Source of the DNA: an uncultured Pelagibacteraceae bacterium
GTDB lineage: Bacteria; Pseudomonadota; Alphaproteobacteria; Pelagibacterales; Pelagibacteraceae
Assembly (NCBI GenBank): GCA_902527485.1
Contig: CABZPB010000004.1
Location: forward strand, 1-44,591
Direction of reading: 5' to 3'
DNA: 44,591 nucleotides
Shown: positions 8,579 through 18,600 of the stretch, piece by piece
Layout of the letters: every line of letters begins with the position of its first letter
Numbering within the stretch: the first letter of the stretch is position 1
Program-made: the position numbers and the translations under genes
Notes under the pieces: generated by a model
Seen by the model: the letters and a program-made list of their open reading frames with translations, nothing else
Databases searched by the model: none
What the model was told of the DNA's origin: nothing

Positions 8579-10821
8579 TAAAATTGTGTTCCAAGATTAA
8601 ACCTAAAAGTTTCAGTTTTATCTGAAGACGCTTTTGTTATTGCATTTGCGAATGAAAAACTAAGAGGACCTATGGGTGTCATCAAATTAAGTGCTACACC
8701 TGCGGATGACCTTAATGTGCTTTTATCATCTATAGAACTGTCATAATCAACTCCCCAAACATTTGCAGCATCAACAAAAACCCCAACATCAAGATTATCT
8801 AAACCCTCAACAATATTTGGAAGAGTTGCTGATAAATTAGCAGAAGTAATATGATTTCCCCCTATATAGTCATTATTTTCAACTGGTCCAACTTTTCCTT
8901 TTTGAAATCCCCTTAATCTATAAGATGGTATATTTAATCTTTTAGATATTCTGACATCATCACTTAAACCAGTGATAGTTTTGCCAAAAAAACTTGCTTT
9001 TCCAACCATATCAGATGTTGAAGAAAGTTTTTTGTAACTGGTTATTTCAAAAGCGTTAGATAACTCTGAGCTATCTGAAATCAAAGGAAGTTCTTGTGAA
9101 AAAGTTGTTACGTAACCACCTTCAGTTCTAAATTTTTTATCTCTTAAATCCTGATTTATTGAATAATTAAAATACAAATCTGTATATGATCCCCCTTGTT
9201 TTTTTAAAACATTTGAGGCTTTATCTGAAGTTTCTAAATCTTCTATAAGAAAGTCAACTTCTGGGCTTAGAAATATATTTTGAAATTGCTCAAATTTAGT
9301 TCCTAAAGAAAACCCTATATTAGAGGTTTTATAACCGGAGTCTGTTAGAAAATCAGAAGTTGAGCTTTTTAGTGATGTAAATAAAGTGTTATCACTATAA
9401 TTAAAGTTAGGTTTTGCGTAAATAAATTGACCTTTAATTGTCTCTGCTGTCAGCTCTAAATTGGTATTTAATTTAACTCCTTTTCCTAGAAAATTATTTT
9501 CCTTGATACCAGCGCCAATAGTTTCTCCTGTAGTACCAAAACCTGCCGTGATAGAAATTTCTCCAGTAGGTCTTTCCTCTACATCAATATTTATTTCCTT
9601 AAACGACTTGCTAGATCCATCTTTTATATCAGTTTTTACTTTTTTAAAAATTCCTAAACTTTTAATGTTATTTACAGATTTATTAAATAAAATTTCATTA
9701 AATGGATCACCTTCATCAACAATTAGATTATTTCTTACAACTTCTTCCAACGTATTAAAGTTTCCTTTAATGTTTATTTTTTCAATGTAAAACTTATCAC
9801 TTTCAGAAATATTTATATCAAAATTAATTTTATCATCATTTATTTTCTCCACAATTGAGGCGTTTATAAACTCATATTGTTTAGACAATGCAATATCATT
9901 TATATCATCTAAAAGATCATTAATTTTTAAAAGAGAATATGTATCACCTTTAAGTTTAGAAAATTTTTTTGTTATCTTTTTAAATAATTTTTCGTCATAA
10001 TTAGAGGGTAAATTTAATGAAAAATCATTAAAAAAATATTTTTTACCAGGGTTAATATTAAAAATTAAATTAAAATTTGAATCTTTGTCAAACTCTACAA
10101 AAGAATTATCTATTTTTACATTAAAGTAACCATTATTTTTAAAATAATTTGATAAAAGTCTTTTATCAAGGTCAATTAACTCTTGATTAATATAAACATT
10201 TCTTGAGATAAATTTCCAAAATTTATGTTCTGCAGATACAATTACCTCTTTTAGTCTTTTCTCTTTAAAAATTTTTTCCCCAAGAAAAACGATCTTTTTA
10301 ATTTTTGCTTTTTCTCCTAACTCAACATCAATCTTTAAATCAATAGTATTTAACTCTTTATCTAATTTTTTAGAACTAGATATTTTAGCAAAATAATATC
10401 CATTTGTTTTAAGAATATTATAAATAAGATTAATATCAGCTAGTAAAATTTCTTGATTAAAAGATTTCATTTCTGCTAATTGCAGTTTACCCCTAATAAA
10501 TTCAACTAATGATTGTTTTTTGATTCCTTTAATATCCAACTTTTCTATTATAGGATTTTCTTCAACTTCTAAAAATAAAGTTTGGTTATCAAAACTTAAA
10601 TTTATGTTCCTAAAAAAGTTAGTTTTATATAATTTTTTAATTACTTCATCTAATTTTGATTTCGTAATTTCTTCATTTATTTGAATTTCAGAAAAAATAA
10701 TTATTGTTTGATCTGAAATTCTTTGATTTCCAGAAATTTCAATTTTTTCTAAAGTTTCAGCTCTTACTAAAGATAATAAGAAAAAAAAGACAAAAATTAT
10801 TTTTATAAATAACTTACTCAT
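8578..10821 (-). CDS. bamA: Outer membrane protein assembly factor BamA
   Basis: BamA is the outer-membrane core of the BAM complex that folds beta-barrel proteins into the outer membrane. The protein has a signal peptide (residues 1-21), five POTRA-like repeats to about residue 420 (for example LEKIEISGNQRISDQ and FYIEKINIKGN), and a C-terminal barrel ending in the typical outer-membrane signature FRFNLGTQF with terminal Phe. The barrel contains RLRGFQKGKVGP, the conserved loop-6 RGF motif. The longest frame starts at TTG 10827; the ATG at 10821 (M-S-K-L-F-I-K, 747 aa) is preferred. It follows dxr by about 11 bp, with no rseP between them. Confidence 0.95.
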   Translation of the reverse strand: MSKLFIKIIFVFFFLLSLVRAETLEKIEISGNQRISDQTIIIFSEIQINEEITKSKLDEVIKKLYKTNFFRNINLSFDNQTLFLEVEENPIIEKLDIKGIKKQSLVEFIRGKLQLAEMKSFNQEILLADINLIYNILKTNGYYFAKISSSKKLDKELNTIDLKIDVELGEKAKIKKIVFLGEKIFKEKRLKEVIVSAEHKFWKFISRNVYINQELIDLDKRLLSNYFKNNGYFNVKIDNSFVEFDKDSNFNLIFNINPGKKYFFNDFSLNLPSNYDEKLFKKITKKFSKLKGDTYSLLKINDLLDDINDIALSKQYEFINASIVEKINDDKINFDINISESDKFYIEKINIKGNFNTLEEVVRNNLIVDEGDPFNEILFNKSVNNIKSLGIFKKVKTDIKDGSSKSFKEINIDVEERPTGEISITAGFGTTGETIGAGIKENNFLGKGVKLNTNLELTAETIKGQFIYAKPNFNYSDNTLFTSLKSSTSDFLTDSGYKTSNIGFSLGTKFEQFQNIFLSPEVDFLIEDLETSDKASNVLKKQGGSYTDLYFNYSINQDLRDKKFRTEGGYVTTFSQELPLISDSSELSNAFEITSYKKLSSTSDMVGKASFFGKTITGLSDDVRISKRLNIPSYRLRGFQKGKVGPVENNDYIGGNHITSANLSATLPNIVEGLDNLDVGVFVDAANVWGVDYDSSIDDKSTLRSSAGVALNLMTPIGPLSFSFANAITKASSDKTETFRFNLGTQF

Positions 10822-10832
10822 AAACAATTTAT

Positions 10833-11996
10833 TTATATACCTAAAGTATTTAATTTTAAATGAACATAATCCCTTAAATTATATATTTGTTTAATATTTT
10901 TAGGCTTAATTTTCTTAAATTTTTGAAATTCTTTTAAATTTAAAATTTTATTAATTGAACTAATAAGTTCATCATAATTGATTTTTTTATTTAAAAATTT
11001 ATAAACTAAATAATCATTGACTGTTATTAAAATAGTTTCAAATAAAGATGAATCTTTTGGTAATTTATCAAGTAATCTCACTAATGGGAACTTGTTTTTT
11101 TTTACCTCTTGAAGATTTAAACTATTTAAATTTTTGAGGTTTAGGGGACTTGTTTTTAACTCTTTATTTTTTTCATAATAAATAGAATTGTAAATTGGTA
11201 TTTTCATATCTGGTTCATGAATAAGTATTTTACTTAAACCATTTTTAAATTTAATTATTGTATGGACATATGATTTAGGATGCGTAAGTATTGATATATT
11301 TTTATAATCAACATCAAATATATTCTTTGCTTCAATTACTTCAAAAACTTTGTTCATTAAAGTTGCTGAGTCAATAGTTATTTTTTTTCCCATACTCCAA
11401 TTAGGGTGTTTGAGAGCATCATCTAATTTAATTTTTTTAAATTTACTTTTAGGAATGTTTATAAATGGCCCACCAGATGCAGTAATGTAGATCTTTTCGA
11501 TATTATCTTTATCTTTGTTATTTAAAAGTGAAAAAATTGAAAAATGTTCTGAGTCTATTGGAATAAAAATTGTTTTATTTTTCATTATTTCTTTTTTAAT
11601 TATTGTCCAACCACAGACAATTGACTCTTTATTCGCTATTGCAATTAATTTTGTTCTGCTAATCAATTTATATGTTGGTAGTAACCCACCTATACCTGAA
11701 ATGGCACTCATTACATAATCAACTTTTTTTGGTAGAATCTTTTTTAACGTTTTGAAGTTTTGAAAAACATTAATCTTTTTTTTTTTACAAAGTATTTTTG
11801 CTTTTTGAAAAATGTCTGGATCAGTTATAATTATATTTCTTACATTGAATTTTATTGCTTGATTAATTAGACCTTTATAGTTGGTATTTGCAGTTAATAA
11901 TTCTATCTTAAAATTTTTTTTATCCTTTTCAACTATACGTAGTAGGGACTTTCCAATTGAACTTGTAGATCCTAAAATTGCAATTTTTTTTTTCAT
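10833..11996 (-). CDS. dxr: 1-deoxy-D-xylulose 5-phosphate reductoisomerase
   Basis: Dxr converts DXP to MEP with NADPH, the first committed step of the non-mevalonate isoprenoid pathway. The 387-aa protein shows the NADPH loop LGSTSSIGKS (residues 8-17), IANKESIVCGW, the metal- and substrate-binding DSEHFSIF, ASGGPF, and HPNWSMGKKITIDSATLMNK, all family hallmarks. The length is normal. Its start overlaps the cdsA stop by 4 bp. With uppS in the same cluster it links isoprenoid supply to undecaprenyl carrier synthesis. Confidence 0.96.
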   Translation of the reverse strand: MKKKIAILGSTSSIGKSLLRIVEKDKKNFKIELLTANTNYKGLINQAIKFNVRNIIITDPDIFQKAKILCKKKKINVFQNFKTLKKILPKKVDYVMSAISGIGGLLPTYKLISRTKLIAIANKESIVCGWTIIKKEIMKNKTIFIPIDSEHFSIFSLLNNKDKDNIEKIYITASGGPFINIPKSKFKKIKLDDALKHPNWSMGKKITIDSATLMNKVFEVIEAKNIFDVDYKNISILTHPKSYVHTIIKFKNGLSKILIHEPDMKIPIYNSIYYEKNKELKTSPLNLKNLNSLNLQEVKKNKFPLVRLLDKLPKDSSLFETILITVNDYLVYKFLNKKINYDELISSINKILNLKEFQKFKKIKPKNIKQIYNLRDYVHLKLNTLGI

Positions 11997-12625
11997 TGTG
12001 ATAAAAATCCAGTCAATTTTATCAAATAAAAAATTGGAAGAGCAAAAATCATGCCATCAATTCTATCTAATAAACCTCCGTGACCAGGAATAATTTTTCC
12101 TGTATCTTTGACTTTTGATAATCTTTTAAAGTATGAAATAATTATATCTCCAATTTGACTCACAGTTGAAATCAAAATTGTAATTACAAACAATTCCACA
12201 TACGCTGTAGAGTTTATCCAATTCGTAAAAATTGATAAAAAGATTAAAGATAAAAAATATCCCCCTATCATACCTGAGTAGGTTTTATTTGGACTTATTT
12301 TAGTTAATTTAGGTCCTTTAAATAATTTTCCAAATACATAGCCACCAATATCAGTTGAAACGCATACTAACAGAACAAAAAAAATCCAAATCCCAAAATT
12401 ATCAATAGAAATCTTATAAAACGTATAAAATGATAAAATTAAAAAAAAGCTTCCTAAAAATTTATATTTTTTTTTTTTTACCATACTGTTCCACTCATAA
12501 ATAGAGACAAAAAAACAAATAATTGTTAAAAAAATTAGATAATAAGATCCTTTAATTATCAAATAAAATGTTAAAGGTAATAATATTATTGAACTTAATG
12601 TTCTTTTTTGAAGTTCTTTATCCAT
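11993..12625 (-). CDS. cdsA: Phosphatidate cytidylyltransferase, short form
   Basis: CdsA makes CDP-diacylglycerol from phosphatidate and CTP, the branch point to all phospholipids. The 210-aa membrane protein has about six hydrophobic segments and the C-terminal family signature (SQIGDIIISYFKR, then KDTGKIIPGHGGLLDRIDG, near residues 155-195). Typical bacterial CdsA has 260-285 residues and about eight membrane spans, so this is a trimmed version lacking N-terminal membrane segments. The catalytic end is intact. It overlaps dxr by 4 bp and uppS by 1 bp. Confidence 0.92.
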   Translation of the reverse strand: MDKELQKRTLSSIILLPLTFYLIIKGSYYLIFLTIICFFVSIYEWNSMVKKKKYKFLGSFFLILSFYTFYKISIDNFGIWIFFVLLVCVSTDIGGYVFGKLFKGPKLTKISPNKTYSGMIGGYFLSLIFLSIFTNWINSTAYVELFVITILISTVSQIGDIIISYFKRLSKVKDTGKIIPGHGGLLDRIDGMIFALPIFYLIKLTGFLSQ

Positions 12626-13299
12626 TAAATTTTCCCAAAATTTCTTTTAATATTTTTAAATTTTTTAATTATTTTATAATAATCTTTTTCATTAAAATCA
12701 GGCCACAATTTTTTTTCAAAAAAAATCTCAGCATAAGCTATTTGCCATAACAAAAAATTACTTAGTCTTCTTGTATTTCCAGTTCTAATCAATATGTCTG
12801 GATCTGGTATATTTTTCGTCTGTAAAAATTTTTTTATATTTTTTTCGTTAATCAATTCTTTATTTTTTCTTATTTCTTTAAATGCATAAATTAACTCAGC
12901 TTTTGACCCGTAATTTAAAGCTAAATTTATTTGAAGCCTTTTATTTTTTAATGTTTTTTTCTCAGATAAATTTAAAAGACTATTTAATTTAGTTGAGAAA
13001 TTTTTTTTACCAATAATCTTTAACTTAATTTTTTGTTTATTAAGATCCTCAATTTTTTCCTTAAGAAAATTTTCCAAAAGACCAAATAAGAAATTAATTT
13101 CTTTTTTAGGCCTTTTCCAATTTTCAGTTGAAAAAGCATAAAGCGTGAGAAATTTAATATTATTTTTTATAGTTTCTTTAATAATTTTTTCTACTGTATT
13201 CAAACCAGCTCTATGACCAGCATTTCTTGAATTTTTATTTTTTAAACCCCATCTCCCATTACCATCCATGATAATGGCCACATGTTTTAAAGGGTTCAT
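12625..13299 (-). CDS. uppS: Di-trans,poly-cis-undecaprenyl-diphosphate synthase
   Basis: UppS extends FPP with IPP to undecaprenyl diphosphate, the lipid carrier for peptidoglycan and O-antigen units. The 224-aa cis-prenyltransferase begins with HVAIIMDGNGRW (catalytic D12). It contains GHRAG, TLYAFSTENWKRP, LNYGSKAE and the C-terminal segment DPDILIRTGNTRRLSNFLLWQ, followed by YAEIFF. It is slightly shorter than usual (235-250). Its start overlaps the frr stop by 4 bp. Confidence 0.95.
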   Translation of the reverse strand: MNPLKHVAIIMDGNGRWGLKNKNSRNAGHRAGLNTVEKIIKETIKNNIKFLTLYAFSTENWKRPKKEINFLFGLLENFLKEKIEDLNKQKIKLKIIGKKNFSTKLNSLLNLSEKKTLKNKRLQINLALNYGSKAELIYAFKEIRKNKELINEKNIKKFLQTKNIPDPDILIRTGNTRRLSNFLLWQIAYAEIFFEKKLWPDFNEKDYYKIIKKFKNIKRNFGKI

Positions 13300-13847
13300 A
13301 TTGTCATTATTTCTTTTTCTTTGGTTGAAATTTTTTCTTCAACAATTGCTATATGTTTATCAGTAATTAATTGAACATTTTTTTCAAAAGATTTTTCCTC
13401 ATCCTCACCAATTTCTTTTGATTTTAAAAGTTTTTTTAATTCCTCATTTGCATCTCTTCTTATATTTCTAATAGAAATTTTACATTTTTCTCCCATAGAT
13501 TTGATCAACTTTTTAAGTTCTGTCCTTCTTTCTTCGTTTAATTCTGGTATTGGCAGTCTGATTATTTGTCCATCTATTTGTGGATTTAAACCCAGCTCTG
13601 ATTTTTTGATTGCGGCATCCACCAAATTAATATTATTTTGATCCCAAACCTGAATATTTATCACTCTTGGCTCAGGAGTGGTTATACTTCCAACCTGATT
13701 AATTGGCATTTGTTGACCATATACATCTACTTTTACAAGATCTAGCATTGCTGCATTAGCTCTTCCAGTTCTTAATGACGATAATTCTTTAGAGAAAACT
13801 TCAATGGCTTTATCCATTTTTAGGCTATGTGATTTTTCATCAAACAT
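13296..13847 (-). CDS. frr: Ribosome recycling factor
   Basis: RRF splits post-termination ribosomes together with EF-G. The 183-aa protein has the normal length and the conserved pattern: SLRTGRANAAMLD (residues 24-36), YGQQMPINQVGSI, LPIPELNEERR and SIRNIRRDANEELKK. The ATG directly abuts the tsf stop with no gap. In most alphaproteobacteria pyrH lies between tsf and frr; here there is no room for it. Confidence 0.97.
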   Translation of the reverse strand: MFDEKSHSLKMDKAIEVFSKELSSLRTGRANAAMLDLVKVDVYGQQMPINQVGSITTPEPRVINIQVWDQNNINLVDAAIKKSELGLNPQIDGQIIRLPIPELNEERRTELKKLIKSMGEKCKISIRNIRRDANEELKKLLKSKEIGEDEEKSFEKNVQLITDKHIAIVEEKISTKEKEIMTI

Positions 13848-14699
13848 TTATTCACCTATTTTAATTCTACTAAATTCCTTAATTATTAAATCGTTAACAG
13901 CAAGTTCTTTTAGAACATCTTTAACTTTCTTTTTTGGTTCCATAACCCAAGCTTGAGTCATTAGGGCATTTTCCTCTTTAAATTTATTCATTTTTCCTAA
14001 GCTAATCTTTTTAGCAATTTCCTCTGGTTTTCCTGAATTTTTAAGCTCCTCTGTTATCAATTCATATTCCTTATCAATAACTGCTTTGTCTATTAATGCG
14101 GACTCCAAAGCTAAGGGATTTGAGGCAGCAATATGCATTGATAATTGTTTTCCAAATTTTTTTATATTTTCAGAATTTTCTTTTGTTTCTAACGAGACGA
14201 TTACTGCTAGCTTTGCCAAGTTATCCTTAACAACTGTATGTAAGTATTGATAATTAATTGAGGAAGAATTTGAGATTGTTTTAGTTTTTCCAATTGTTAT
14301 TTTTTCTCCAATTTTAGCGATCAATGCAACTAGATTATCCTCAACTGAGGAACCATTTTTCATTTTAGCTTTATTAAGATTATCAAGATTAGAATCATTT
14401 TGGTTATTCAATTCACTCAGCTCTTTTGCAAAATTTATAAAATCATCATTTTTTGCAACAAAATCTGTTTCACAATTGACTTCAATTATTGAGGTTTTTT
14501 TTTCATCTCCACTAATTGCAACAACACCCTCTTTGGCTTCTCTTGACATTTTTTTTGATGCTTTTGAAATCCCTTTTACTCTTAAGATTTCTACAGCTTT
14601 ATCTAAATCACCATTAGCCTCTTTAATTGCTAAATTGCAGTCTTTAAACCCAGCTCCTGTAGCAACTCTTAACTTTTTTACTTTCTCTACATCACTCAT
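13848..14699 (-). CDS. tsf: Translation elongation factor Ts
   Basis: EF-Ts exchanges GDP for GTP on EF-Tu. The 283-aa protein has an N-terminal UBA-like domain ([19 protein letters not shown], residues 6-24) and the signature [12 protein letters not shown] near residue 75, followed by the dimerisation core ([13 protein letters not shown]). It follows rpsB by 1 bp, the near-universal rpsB-tsf pair. Confidence 0.97.
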   Translation of the reverse strand: MSDVEKVKKLRVATGAGFKDCNLAIKEANGDLDKAVEILRVKGISKASKKMSREAKEGVVAISGDEKKTSIIEVNCETDFVAKNDDFINFAKELSELNNQNDSNLDNLNKAKMKNGSSVEDNLVALIAKIGEKITIGKTKTISNSSSINYQYLHTVVKDNLAKLAVIVSLETKENSENIKKFGKQLSMHIAASNPLALESALIDKAVIDKEYELITEELKNSGKPEEIAKKISLGKMNKFKEENALMTQAWVMEPKKKVKDVLKELAVNDLIIKEFSRIKIGE

Positions 14700-14700
14700 A

Positions 14701-15510
14701 TTAATTTATCGTTTCTTTTTTTTTTTCACTAAATTTTTTGTCTAATTTTTCCCTATCTTTTTCTTGAACAGTCTTAGATGATTTAGTCTCCTTTTTTACA
14801 CCCTCTTTTTTCTCAACTACAGGAATTGAACTTTTTGCAGAAACAATTGTCTCTTTAATTAAATTACAGTATAAATCAATTGCTCTTCTTGCATCATCAT
14901 TTCCTGGGATTGGGTAATCTATACCTTCAGGATTTGAATTGCTATCTAATATTGCCACAATAGGAATCCCCAATTTAACTGACTCTTGAATTGCAAGTGA
15001 CTCGTAATTTGTGTCTATAATAAACACTAAGTCAGGAACTTTTTTCATTTCAGATATACCACCTAAAGACCTTTGTAACTTATCCTTTTTTACACTCATT
15101 TTAAGAAGTTCTTTTTTTGTAAAACCTCGATTTTCTGATACTAAATTTAACTCTAATTGTTTAAGTTTTTTAATTGAATTTGATATAGTTCCCCAATTAG
15201 TTAACATTCCTCCTAGCCATCTATAATTTACAAAATATTGATCAGTTTCTTTAGCAACTTCTGCTATAGCCTCTGACGCTTGTTTTTTTGTTGAGACAAA
15301 TAATATTTTTCCATTATTAGATATAACTTCGTGAACTTTTTCTAGCGCAACTTTTGTGAGTTCTAAGGTTTGAGTTAAATCTATTATATGGATGGAATCT
15401 CTTTTTCCAAAAATATATTTTTTCATTTTTGGGTTCCATCTAAGTGTTTTGTGTCCTAAATGAACACCTGCTTCTAATAATTGTTGGATTGTAACGTTAG
15501 GTATTTTCAT
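14701..15510 (-). CDS. rpsB: 30S ribosomal protein S2
   Basis: S2 is a late-assembling small-subunit protein that binds between head and body with S1. The 269-aa protein starts with the S2 signature ([21 protein letters not shown], residues 9-29 approximately) and contains [21 protein letters not shown] and [11 protein letters not shown]. After about residue 225 there is a Lys/Glu/Ser-rich, probably disordered tail seen in several alphaproteobacterial S2 proteins. An 87-nt leader with a possible hairpin precedes the start, suggesting autogenous control. Confidence 0.97.
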   Translation of the reverse strand: MKIPNVTIQQLLEAGVHLGHKTLRWNPKMKKYIFGKRDSIHIIDLTQTLELTKVALEKVHEVISNNGKILFVSTKKQASEAIAEVAKETDQYFVNYRWLGGMLTNWGTISNSIKKLKQLELNLVSENRGFTKKELLKMSVKKDKLQRSLGGISEMKKVPDLVFIIDTNYESLAIQESVKLGIPIVAILDSNSNPEGIDYPIPGNDDARRAIDLYCNLIKETIVSAKSSIPVVEKKEGVKKETKSSKTVQEKDREKLDKKFSEKKKETIN

Positions 15511-15597
15511 ATTTATTCCCGGTTAAGCCACCACAGTAATTTCCAATTAAGGACCGGAGGTATAAAACCAAAAACTGTGTGCGTTTTTGTTAATTTT
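15511..15597 (-). ncRNA. Candidate 5' leader RNA of rpsB-tsf
   Basis: The gap between dnaE and rpsB is the only long spacer (130 bp) in this cluster and is locally GC-richer than its flanks. On the minus strand, CCGGU (15557-15553) can pair with ACCGG (15523-15519), closing a loop of about 29 nt. The 3' arm ends 8 bases before the rpsB ATG, where a ribosome would bind. R-protein S2 operons in other bacteria are often controlled through such leaders. The pairing is seen; the regulatory role is inferred. Confidence 0.45.
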
Positions 15598-15603
15598 AGT
15601 GAC

Positions 15604-15632
15604 TATTTACAAAGATTTTTTTTATTTAACAA
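15604..15632 (-). promoter_or_regulatory. Candidate sigma-70 promoter of rpsB-tsf operon
   Basis: On the minus strand TTGTTA (15632-15627) and TAAATA (15609-15604) are 17 bp apart in the spacer between dnaE and rpsB. This would start transcription near 15597 and leave an untranslated leader of about 87 nt. The match is moderate and the region is AT-rich, so chance matches are common. Confidence 0.4.
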
Positions 15633-15640
15633 GCTTAAAA

Positions 15641-18600
15641 TTATCGAATAATCGCAGAAATCTCTTTATTTCTAATTATATTTAACATTTTTCTGTCGAC
15701 TTTTCTTTTATTTTTAAGAGTAAAATCTAATTCATTATCTTGGTCTCGCAATTTAATTTTTACAACCGTATTTCCATCTGAGGGAATAATTTTTGAGATT
15801 TCATTTAATTCGTTTAATGATTTTAAATTGAAAAGAACCTCTTCGATTGGTTTATCTATTAATTCAGAAAGTGAAGCTATTTTCTGAACATTTATTCTTT
15901 TAAAACGATTTTCCTCATCTGAAACAGATTTTGCTAAAGTTAATATTATTGATGATCCTTCTTTTAAGATATCTCGATTTTTCTCTAAAACTTCAGAAAA
16001 AATAAGCAATTCAAAAACACTTGATAGGTCAGTTAACTTTAAAACAGCATAAGGATTTCCTTTAGCTGTTTTTCTCTCTTGTACTTTTAATAAAGTTGCA
16101 GCAATATTTGAATTTGTTATTTGATTATCATTATTAAAACTAAGATAATCTAATATATGATAGTCTTTAAATATTTCTTTAAATTGATTTAAAGGATGAT
16201 TAGATATAAAAAAACCTACTGATTCGAATTCTTTAGATAACCTCTCCTCAAACTTCCAGTCGTCAATCTTTATTATAACTTCATTATCTGGTGTGTTATT
16301 TTCACCAAATAAATCAATTTGATTAGCAGATTTATTTTCATAAATATTTTTAGATTTCGTAATAAATTTTGAAATTGAATTGAATAAAGATTGTCTATTA
16401 GAATTTATGTTATCAAAAGCACCTGCTTTTACTAAACCCTCTAATTGTAACTTGTTGATATCTTTTGGATTTACTCTGTTTAAAAAGTCATTTATTGAAC
16501 TAAATTTCCCGTTTTTAATTCTTTCTTTAACAATATTTGAGACTGCTTCATATCCTACCGCTTTGATAGCACCCAATGCATAATAAAATTTTTCTCCATC
16601 TATTCTAAAATCGGCATAACACTCATTTATATCTGGTCTTACTATTTCTATATTTAGTCTTTTTAATTCCTCATAAAATTCGCTTAATTTATTTTGATTA
16701 GAAATATCCATTGTCATTGATGCAGCAATAAACTCTTTTGGATAATAAGTTTTTAGATAAGACGTTTGATAAGAAATAATTGCGTATGCCGCTGCATGGC
16801 TTTTGTTAAAACCATATTCGGCAAAAGGCTCAATTTTTAAAAAAATTCCTGCTGCAATATCTTTACTAATTCCATTGTTTACAGCGCCAGAAATGAAACT
16901 TTGTTTTTGTTTCTCTAATTCTGCTCTTTTCTTTTTACCCATTGCCCTTCTTAAGATATCTGCTTGACCAGCAGTGAAACCAGATAGTTTTTGTGCAATT
17001 TGCATCACCTGCTCTTGATAAATTATTACTCCATAGGTAGGTTTTAAAATATCCTCAAGTAAAGGATGTAGATAATCTGGTGTCTGTTTTCCATGTTTGC
17101 AATCATTATAGATTGGTATATTACTCATCGGACCTGGTCTATAAAGTGCTACCAATGCAATGATATCTTCTATATGATTTGGTCTCATTTGCATTAACGC
17201 TTCACGCATTCCAGTACTTTCAATTTGAAATAAACCTACAGTTTTACCAGATGATAATAAATCAAAAACTTTTTGATCCTCAAAATTAATATTTTCAATA
17301 TTAAAACTTTTATTTTTTTTTTGTATTAATTTTTGGGTATTGTTTATAACCGTTAAAGTTTTTAATCCCAAAAAATCAAACTTTATCAATCCAGCGTTTT
17401 CAGCTGAATACATGTCAAATTGAGTTGAAGGTAACAACAAGTCAGAAGTTGAATCCTTATATAATGGAACTATTTCAATTAATTTTTTATCGGCTATCAC
17501 AACACCAGCGGCATGAGTTGCAACATTTCTATTTAAACCTTCCAACTTTAGTGAGAGATCCGTAAGTTTTTTTACTCTACTATCCTCATTTATCAGTTTT
17601 TGAAGTCTTGGTTCTCCAGCAATACATTCTGTAAGATTTTGTGGCCTTGATGGATCGAATGGAATCATTTTCGATATACTGTCAACAAAACCATAAGCCA
17701 ATCCTAAAACACGTCCAACATCTCTAATAACCATTCTGGCCTTTAATTTTCCAAAAGTTATTATATGAGCTACACTATTTTCATATTTTTTTGTTAAATA
17801 TTTAAAAACTAAATCTCTTTTTTCCTCGCAAAAATCTATATCAAAGTCAGGCATTGAAATTCTATCTGGATTTAAAAATCTCTCAAAAATTAGGTTAAAT
17901 TTTATTGGATCAACATCAGTTATTGAAAGACACCAAGCGACTAGCGAACCAGCACCAGATCCTCTACCAGGTCCAACTGGTATATCATTTTCTTTTGCCC
18001 ACTTAATATAGTCAGATACAATTAAAAAATAACTTGCATAATTCATTTTAATTATGATTTCTAACTCATGATCTAATCTATCTTTATATTTCAAATAATT
18101 CTTGTTAGATGCAAAATCTTTATTGTCTAAATTAAATATCTTTATAAATTTTTCATTAAGGCCATCTAATGAGTTTTTCTTTAAAGTTTCGTCTGCGCTG
18201 ATGCCTTTATCAGAACTGATATTAGGTAGTATAGGTTTGGATGATAAAGGTCTAAAATTACATCGGAATGGAAAGTTATAATTATTTTCTAATGCCTCAG
18301 GTATATCAGCAAATAAATCAATCATTTCTGAATTAGTTTTAAGATAATGCTGATCGCTAAATCTAACTCTGTTTTTTTCGTTTACATAGCTTTTGTTTTT
18401 TATACATATCAATGCATCGTGAGCCTCATGCATATCTTTATCTATATAAAATACTTCATTAGTAGCGATTAGAGGAATATCTAATGTTTTTGAACTTGTT
18501 AAATTAAATCTTTCAAACTCTTTTTCATTTAAATCACCATGACGCTGTATTTCAATATAAAATCTATCACCATAACAATTTTTTACTTTTAAAAAAATTT

